Assembly: GCF_000003815.2 (NCBI RefSeq)
Contig: NC_049982.1
Coordinates: forward strand, 7,008,540 to 7,052,126
Reading direction: 5' to 3'
DNA: 43,587 bases
Origin: Branchiostoma floridae
Taxonomy: Eukaryota > Chordata > Leptocardii > Amphioxiformes > Branchiostomatidae
The number at the start of each line of letters is the position of its first letter. Position 1 is the stretch's first letter. This document shows positions 36,401 to 43,587 of this stretch, in pieces. The notes beneath the pieces are model-generated. The model had not been told where the DNA came from. It did not search any database and saw only the letters and a program-made list of their open reading frames with translations. The position numbers were made by a program, and so were the translations under genes.

Positions 36401-39400
36401 TATAAGACATTATGTCAAAACTCACCGAGAGTGAGAATACTGGAGCCATCGGTGTGAATGATGTCCACAAAAGCTGCGTCTGCCGGGTCTATTCTCACCA
36501 GCGGGTCCGTGTGCTCAAACAGAGGCTCCGCGGGATCCAGGCCTAGTGGAAGTTACAGACAGGTGAATAAGGGTGTAGACAGTAGCGTGCCACTGTCACA
36601 TACAAGTTGTATCGCCATCCAAGAGAGTATAGCTTGCCGTTTCACAACAGTCAACACAATTCATCTTTCTGTGACGTTCACTCGATCAACAAACTTAGCA
36701 ACGTACCGATTAAAGTAATAAATATGTCACCAGTACATTATAAGTGCAATACCAATTAACGTACCAATTAACGTACCAATTTACGTACCAATTATGTCAC
36801 CAGTATATTATAAGTGCAATACAAACCGTCTGTCTAGAGTACTTAAGATGAAAGCTGAACTCAATGTTTGACTTTTACAATTTTATTCTGCCCATATAAT
36901 ATTATGTAAATTTTAATCAATCAGGTAACACGTACATATACTAAACAATACTTTTTTTTTCAAAATTGCAATTATAATACAATTACAGCACCTTTGTAAA
37001 CACAAGCACAGTTCAGTAAACCATGATAGCTGACTGCGAGGCTTTGTATGTTTAATGTGAGTACTGAATAAACCAATCTACTACTACATTAACCAATAAC
37101 ACTGAGATGTGTCACTTCCAGGATATTTCATTTCCTTTTTGGAAAAGACCTGAAATTGTGTAGTGTAGTGTATAAGATTGTTGCCCAGAAGTATGTACAT
37201 AACGTTACATTCACCTGATATCCTGCCCAGACTGCCCAGTCCGTGCCCCACGTACCCCGCGGTATGTGCGCCCAGACTGTGCCCGATAATGTGCATCTGT
37301 GCCCAGTCCGCTCGGGTCTACACATCATAGACATAGGGCAAAAATATGACTTTTTTGTCGTAAAATTCTTCTTTTTTTTAAAAGAAATGATTAAGATAAT
37401 ATGTTGCAATTGATTGAAACTATCATTAACTTACACAATAGCAGTCAGAACAAACTAACGTTACATTCGGTGCTTCGTTTTCACGATGTTTCGGTCTGGA
37501 ATAATGTTTATTTTACATTCAATTTGCTTCATGTTGGTTAAATTAATCAGCGCGAAATAGAATTGAATAGAATGGAATAGAATAGAATGGAATAGAATAG
37601 AATGGAATGGAACGGAATAGAATAGAATAGAATAGAATAGAATAGAATAGAATAGAATAGAATAGAATAGAATAGAATAGAATAGAATAGAATACTGTGA
37701 GTGTGCCTACCCGGTTGTTGAGGTAGCGGATGAGTCTCTCCGTCTCGGCGGCCACGACCCGGGTGTTGGCGGCCGCTTGTGTGTAGGGCAGGCCGGCTCC
37801 GTCCTTCCAGTCTACAACGATCACGTTATAGTCACCCTGGCGAGCGAGAAAGGAACACAAGAAACTCGCTAATTTTATATCCTTTCGACTGTCTTTGATA
37901 AGAACAACCAATCAGTGACAAATCATGTCTTTTATGTCAATATATAGGTGCAAGACAGTGCAACACAGGAGCTAGGCAGGTGAGGTCCCCTGTACTGAGC
38001 ACAGGAGTGCATGTGGATTGTTGTTTGTTTACTATATGTATTACGTATACATGGACCAATGCAGGTATGCTGAAGATGCTACGCGGACATGCACATATAC
38101 TCATTTCTTATTTTTTTACTCCCTGGAAAGTAAAGTAAATTTTTATGAATATTCAGTACATGGTTGTCAGATAAATGTTTTCCATGCAAGGCAACAGAGC
38201 TTTCACATATTACCCAAATAACTACTTACTGGCATCTATTTCTTAGATTCAAAATGTTTTTCATCCTCACCTCCTTCAGCAGTTCGTCTGTCAGGTTGTA
38301 GACCCACGGCCGGTGCCCATTGTTCTGAAAACCGTGTATGATGAATTTTGTCTTGCTCGCTCCGTTAAAAGTGGAATCTTCCAGAAGATCGTCCCTTTCA
38401 GCCAGCAGTCTCTTCCTCTCCCGTGTTGTCGGGTTTTCTCGGGTGAAGAGCCCGAAAGTTGTGCCCACGTCCGCTGGACTCTGAGGCAGGAGCGACAGGG
38501 GGCGCTGTGCGCTAAAGAAAGGCGCAGCATTGGAGAAGCAGCCGAGGTCCTTGTAACATACCTCGAGGCCTTCCGCACCTAAACAATCAATAACGAAATT
38601 GTACACTTGTAGATAATAATCTATACAGAAGTTGAAGTAAGTTATCATCTTTAAAGTGAGTCATTCAATACGTTGTATACGGTTTATGAATTCGAAGGTT
38701 AGGCATTCACGATAAACAATATTCAAAGACAGGCCAATCTCTACAATCGGATATCAAAGATACGGAGATACATGTTGTACTTCGAGCGACATTCATCAAT
38801 TCTCTTGAGCGTCACGAAAAGGAATTGGCAGAACAATGAACTAAGGGACAGTAGCAGTTCCTATAGTGTTATCTTACCATTAGAAACAACTCTAACATTA
38901 TTTACACATCAGTGATTGTAACATACGACTTAGGCACTTTGGTATGCTCAACCGTTTTTTCCAGTAACATGAATGTTACATACAATTACCCAGTGTTAAG
39001 AAAACTCTCTTCACATCTCATTTGTTCTCAACCCTTCGGTACCCATTTATGGAACTTATTTCGATCGAGTACGTATGTTATCAAAATGCCTGTAACAGTT
39101 GTTTCCAACTTGTATTGAATTTGCCTAGATATTGCAGTGATAGATAGTGAAATGTTTGTAGTTAATTGTACTGATAATTTTGATGTCAGGTGGCGAAAGC
39201 TGTGCTATTCCTTTGTGTATCGCGATCAGCTTTTCCACTCTTCGAATTCCATCATATAGTCTGTCCTCAAGTCGGATTCTTTCTACCGTAACACGTATTT
39301 CAAAAACCCCTGGAGACGCATGTAAATACAGAGTGCAATGGTTTTATGTGTCTATATTGTTATGTTGTGTGTCGTATATAATATGTTTCTACTATTAGCG

Positions 39401-41713
39401 CCTGCAATTATGAATAAAGAAACATACCAAGGGGGTACGTGTCTGGTACTACCAGTATTGCTTTGTTCCGCCAGTTCATTCTTGTGACGCTCAAGAACAG
39501 TGATGCATGTCACTCGAAACGCCCGGAAGTAATCTCCGTAATATTCGGGTGTAATACTAGTATATCCAGTTGTAGAGATTGATTTGTTTTACATGAGTCA
39601 TGCAATAAGATAGATGTAAGAAGTAATGAAGCACTACCCGTATTGCCACGAACCACCCCCTTGATATCCTGTCACATGGCTATATCCTCGCTTTGACCCA
39701 TACTGTAGCAGNNNNNNNNNNNNNNNNNNNNNNNNNNNNNNNNNNNNNNNNNNNNNNNNNNNNNNNNNNNNNNNNNNNNNNNNNNNNNNNNNNNNNNNNN
39801 NNNNNNNNNNNNNNNNNNNNNNNNNNNNNNNNNNNNNNNNNNNNNNNNNNNNNNNNNNNNNNNNNNNNNNNNNNNNNNNNNNNNNNNNNNNNNNNNNNNN
39901 NNNNNNNNNNNNNNNNNNNNNNNNNNNNNNNNNNNNNNNNNNNNNNNNNNNNNNNNNNNNNNNNNNNNNNNNNNNNNNNNNNNNNNNNNNNNNNNNNNNN
40001 NNNNNNNNNNNNNNNNNNNNNNNNNNNNNNNNNNNNNNNNNNNNNNNNNNNNNNNNNNNNNNNNNNNNNNNNNNNNNNNNNNNNNNNNNNNNNNNNNNNN
40101 NNNNNNNNNNNNNNNNNNNNNNNNNNNNNNNNNNNNNNNNNNNNNNNNNNNNNNNNNNNNNNNNNNNNNNNNNNNNNNNNNNNNNNNNNNNNNNNNNNNN
40201 NNNNNNNNNNNNNNNNNNNNNNNNNNNNNNNNNNNNNNNNNNNNNNNNNNNNNNNNNNNNNNNNNNNNNNNNNNNNNNNNNNNNNNNNNNNNNNNNNNNN
40301 NNNNNNNNNNNNNNNNNNNNNNNNNNNNNNNNNNNNNNNNNNNNNNNNNNNNNNNNNNNNNNNNNNNNNNNNNNNNNNNNNNNNNNNNNNNNNNNNNNNN
40401 NNNNNNNNNNNNNNNNNNNNNNNNNNNNNNNNNNNNNNNNNNNNNNNNNNNNNNNNNNNNNTTCACATTGTTACGACCGCTAACGTTCATGTAACGTTAT
40501 AATATACTGTCACGGATAACTTTTCATCATTCCGTCCTTAAGGGGGTACGTACGGACTAACATTATGGCACTCCAACATAAAATGAGTACTTTGAAGAAG
40601 GTCTGTGAGTTAGGATCGACGTCGACACAGCTATCTTTGGTCAGGTAGGCCAAGGACGTTATATAAAGCTATGTATAACGTCACTGGCTAGGCTTTATCT
40701 TTGATCAGCCGGACTTTCACCGAAGTGACCGCAGGCAACCTCCTCACTGAGTAATATTAGGATTCTTTTCAAGAATCCAATGAGTTCAGTAGAGAATACC
40801 TTGAGGTACGGCCTTCAGAAGGAAAGTTTTGGACGAAGGTTAGAGCACAAATGCATACACGAATGTGTGCCCACCGTAACATGACCTAACATGACCCGGC
40901 GTATCACACACGGAAACATGACCTGGGTTATTGTATCACAGATCTAGACCGTAGTGGCCAAACATGTCCCACGGTCATAAAGGCTGGTTAAGAACGTAGT
41001 GACAAGTATGAGTTTGCTTCCTTTTCCTGTCAGTATAGAATTAGAACGCCACAGGATGTTTCATCCGAAACACGCCTTTTTATTTCCTTGTTTCACTCCG
41101 ACACTGACTGAGGCTGTGTGGGTATTACGCTATCGCGAGTGGGGAAATCTTGCGAATATTCAGATGGGCCTGTTATGACGGCGTTTCTAACGTTCAGTCT
41201 TGAAAATTCCCGACGGAATTAGCATATATAGTAGTCTATGTTTTAGTGTGATATCCAGCCTTTAATAGTGTATTCTGATTACAGAGCCCGGTTACCATAA
41301 CACACAAGGGGAGCAGATTAAATCGCAGGCCCATATTTCTGTCACGCGTTCAGCCAGTGGCCAAAATAGCTATATATAAATCTATGCATCTGTTCATGTC
41401 TCTCTATCGAGCCTGTACCCTTATACATACACACAGAATAAATTGCTTGGGTTTGGGCACATCTACAATGCATTGTTGATATCGCCTTGCTGCCAAGTGT
41501 CTACGCTACTGAATGTATCGTTACGGTGGTCAGTAGCTAGGCTCAAACCCTCACCCCTTTGTTTCACACATGATTGACCCACATGTAACGTTATAATCTG
41601 TAGAACAGGACGTAAATCTTGACAAAAGTACACAACAGAACTTGCTCGCCGCACCCACCTGAATAGAAGACGAGAAGCGGCACCAGTAGACAGAGCCGTG
41701 TTGCAGTCGACAT
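33484..41713 (-). CDS. Gene C: pancreatic lipase-family secreted lipase with a cysteine-rich C-terminal region and hydrophobic tail (497 aa)
   Basis: Exons in transcript order: 41713-41659, 38578-38271, 37836-37711, 37317-37215, 36542-36426, 36052-35915, 35518-35419, 35096-34966, 34556-34397, 34039-33954, 33653-33484. Total 1494 nt with consistent phases and a TAG stop. Residues 1-21 form a signal peptide (LCLLVPLLVFYSG). The mature protein begins in pancreatic-lipase style (EVCYKDLGCFS...). Catalytic residues: Ser177 in the GHSLGAH elbow, Asp200 in GLDPAEP, His292 in CSHTRA; spacing is as in the family. A lid-like loop lies between the cysteines of PGCG and FSCS. The expected reaction is hydrolysis of triacylglycerol or phospholipid outside the cell. 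After about residue 360 there is no recognisable PLAT domain; instead about 115 residues with many Cys and N-glycosylation sequons (NRS, NQT, NFT, NYS) end in LWVTMAAVVLCFFLVM plus TQGR, a GPI-signal-like or transmembrane tail. ATG context has A at -3. No vertebrate orthologue is assigned. Confidence 0.92.
36723..36824. repeat. Compound direct repeat with GTACCAATTAAC units
   Basis: ATGTCACCAGTACATTATAA recurs about 70 bp later as ATGTCACCAGTATATTATAA. Three 12-bp units of the GTACCAATTAAC type lie between them. Intronic in gene C. Confidence 0.8.
37557..37694. repeat. (GAATA)n pentanucleotide microsatellite
   Basis: An impure GAATA/GAATG array becomes pure from about 37616. It lies in gene C's intron; its right edge is only 16 bp from the donor of exon 37836-37711. 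Confidence 0.95.
39482..39590 (+). repeat. Dispersed repeat, second copy
   Basis: GTGACGCTCAAGAACAGTGA then TGTCACTCGAAACGCCC matches 26330-26425. It lies just left of the 750-N gap. Confidence 0.6.
39712..40461. other. Assembly gap (750 N) in the first intron of gene C
   Basis: A run of N between lipase exon 1 (41659) and exon 2 (38578). Those exons join in phase across it and read straight from the signal peptide into the mature N-terminus, so no coding exon needs to be missing. Confidence 0.95.
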
Positions 41714-43587
41714 GTTCCCTCTCGCATGAAAACTTCTTCTCCGAAATCCCGGTCGATTCTCCGATTTTCGAGTGTTCCTCGGCAAAGCGGATGACGTAAA
41801 TGGAATATACCATCTGTAGGTGTAGAGGAGGGGAGGTGGTGTATTTAACGCAAGCAAAAACCAAAGTGCTGTGAGAAAATAAAAGCACCTCGTAATTTCA
41901 TTCTTACTCCTTGCTGGGCTAGGTCTTTCTGTATGAGGGAATTGAATGTTTTAATAACAAAACCTGTCAAATGATCGAAATCATTGAACACTGCAATAGG
42001 ATCTACACCTTTACTAAAGTGCAGCTTACAAATGGCCAACTGATTACAGTCCCTACTACTTACTATCAAGAGGCCTTTAGGTAAAATAAGTCCTCATAAA
42101 GTACCTAAAACTTTAATTTACAGCCTGTATTAGCGTCAAAATGCTCGCCGGATGTTACAATATGGTATGACGTGTTTACTTCATTCCTGCCCATTCATGG
42201 ACTTGAACTTGTATTGAACCAGTTGGTGTTGACAGCACATCAGTTGCTAGGATACGGCATTAGTGGGGGTAGAAACCTCTTGTTTGATTGACAGGTGTAA
42301 CGCACGACAAAAACCGGGTCAAGCGCCGCAGATGGCCCTATTGTGTGCGGTGATGGCTTCCTCTCGGAAGAGCATAACGGAACAGATTCAACTATTTATA
42401 CACAATATAGCAATATCTAAGAGCAGCGTTTCGTCCGGTGTCACTTCAAATTTCTGATCCGCCAGATTTTTGATCAGTGGAGAAGTGTGTGTGTGTGGTG
42501 TTATGGTTAGGAATAGGGTAAGTGTAAATGTAAGGTTTATAAGTTAGTTTGCCAATGTTACTGGGTGACTCACTAATGGACCTTAAGCCCCTTTCCTAGA
42601 AGTTCTATAAAGTATCAGCAAAATGTCCCTACAAGCCCGAAATCTGTGCTAGCTAGTCACGTCACTGGACAAATTTTGACAGTTTCCACTCTCAATGTGC
42701 TATGTTTATACTTTTCTCAAAGAAACCCCACCTTTGTAACCTTTATAAAGGTTAAAATCCCAGGTAAACAATATTCACATACAATTCAATCTCACATACA
42801 AGTGGATATAAAAAACAGACATTTACCATCACTCTTCTTCAGCGTCACTAGAATGAACTTGCAACAATTCAATACAAGTACAGCTAACTAGAAACAAACT
42901 GGTTGAACATGTCAATCAATATCAAGTTTATTGCAAATTCTTGCCCGTGGGCTAATTGCAGTTAACATAAAAAGATTCAAACAAATGTACACGATACAAA
43001 AACACAAGTGTCTACTCTAGTCTAAAGCTAGTAAAATCTAACTCTAGATCCTGGGTTAATGGGTTCGACTCCTTTTTCGAAGACAGTGGAAGACGAAAGA
43101 TCCCACCTTTTTTATTATGTGTGGGTTTTGTGATGTTAGAAGGAGAACAGATTCACTAACTCCTAAAGAATCGTATGCAAATCTTACTCAAATGTAAATC
43201 ACCTTTGTAATGTTATCATGACAATAAATTCTCTTTCCCGTTTCCTCCCTGCCCAGCCTCCCGACCTCTCCACCCTGACTGACGTCCCGGCCGCCCCCAC
43301 ACTAAGACATAAAGCCCCTGTCATGCTGCTTGGATAAGTAGCTCTAGGCGACCGGCGTCACCACTCAAATAGCCGCTGCACTTTCGCCCGGCGAACAACG
43401 ACACACAGCCGAGTATGACATTTCTCTGGGTTGATAATGGTTCTGTGGCATTTCCGTCGACATTGTGATATTTTGCAAAGGTATCAAATGTGGACCAATG
43501 TTTACAGAATCCTACGAAGATGCTTAAGTGGTATCAATATCGAAACGATATACCATTTGCATTCCCACATTTCTTCAAGTCTATTCC
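41714..43587. other. Upstream of gene C: no gene supported
   Basis: It contains the 5' UTR and promoter of gene C, with no clear TATA box. A GC-rich island at 43240-43335 could be a terminal exon on the plus strand (acceptor-like CTCCCTGCCCAG, then a 26-codon frame to TAA), but no upstream exon is visible. Confidence 0.4.

Noticed and set aside
39672-40502. Long open frames of about 270 codons on both strands
   Set aside because: They consist almost wholly of N positions in the 750-N gap.
43060-43080. tRNA B-box-like GGGTTCGACTCC
   Set aside because: The preceding 60 bases do not form D or anticodon arms and no closing stem is visible.

Overview
This window looks like nuclear DNA of an invertebrate chordate, most likely a lancelet (Branchiostoma). 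That is an inference: genes with many short exons and GT/AG introns, an ephexin-type RhoGEF and a pancreatic-lipase-family gene, and dense small transposons, SINE and LINE debris with assembly gaps. Nothing prokaryotic is visible. Splice models were built by hand from reading frame, splice-site consensus, exon phase and similarity between the two paralogues; no alignment was run.

Layout. (1) Positions 1 to about 10294, minus strand: gene A, an ephexin-family RhoGEF (proline-rich region, SAM, DH, PH, SH3). Its 3' end runs off the left edge, one DH exon falls in an N gap (4929-5216), and its first coding exon was not found. (2) Positions 10.3-16.9 kb: the spacer between two divergent genes. It holds a 100-N gap flanked by an exact 75-bp duplication, a 211-bp palindromic MITE-like element and repeat debris. 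(3) Positions 16956-31675, plus strand: gene B, the head-to-head paralogue of A. A 19-exon model gives 3846 nt, 1281 aa, with every exon phase consistent. Its introns carry a 180-bp tandem array, several inverted-repeat elements and a dead copy of the SAM exon. (4) Positions 31.7-33.5 kb: short convergent intergenic region. (5) Positions 33484-41713, minus strand: gene C, a secreted lipase of the pancreatic lipase family. An 11-exon model gives 497 aa with an intact Ser-Asp-His triad; a cysteine-rich N-glycosylated region and a hydrophobic C-terminal tail stand where pancreatic lipases carry PLAT. Its first intron holds a 750-N gap. (6) Positions 41.7-43.6 kb: no gene that I can support.

Function. 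A and B are inferred to be tyrosine-phosphorylation-linked Rho GTPase activators. Both carry a YQN (GRB2-SH2-type) motif and a SAM domain ahead of the catalytic DH domain. Gene B adds a YDDV motif like that of the immune-cell adaptor ADAP/FYB. Gene C is unrelated by function and is probably a membrane-tethered or GPI-anchored extracellular lipase.
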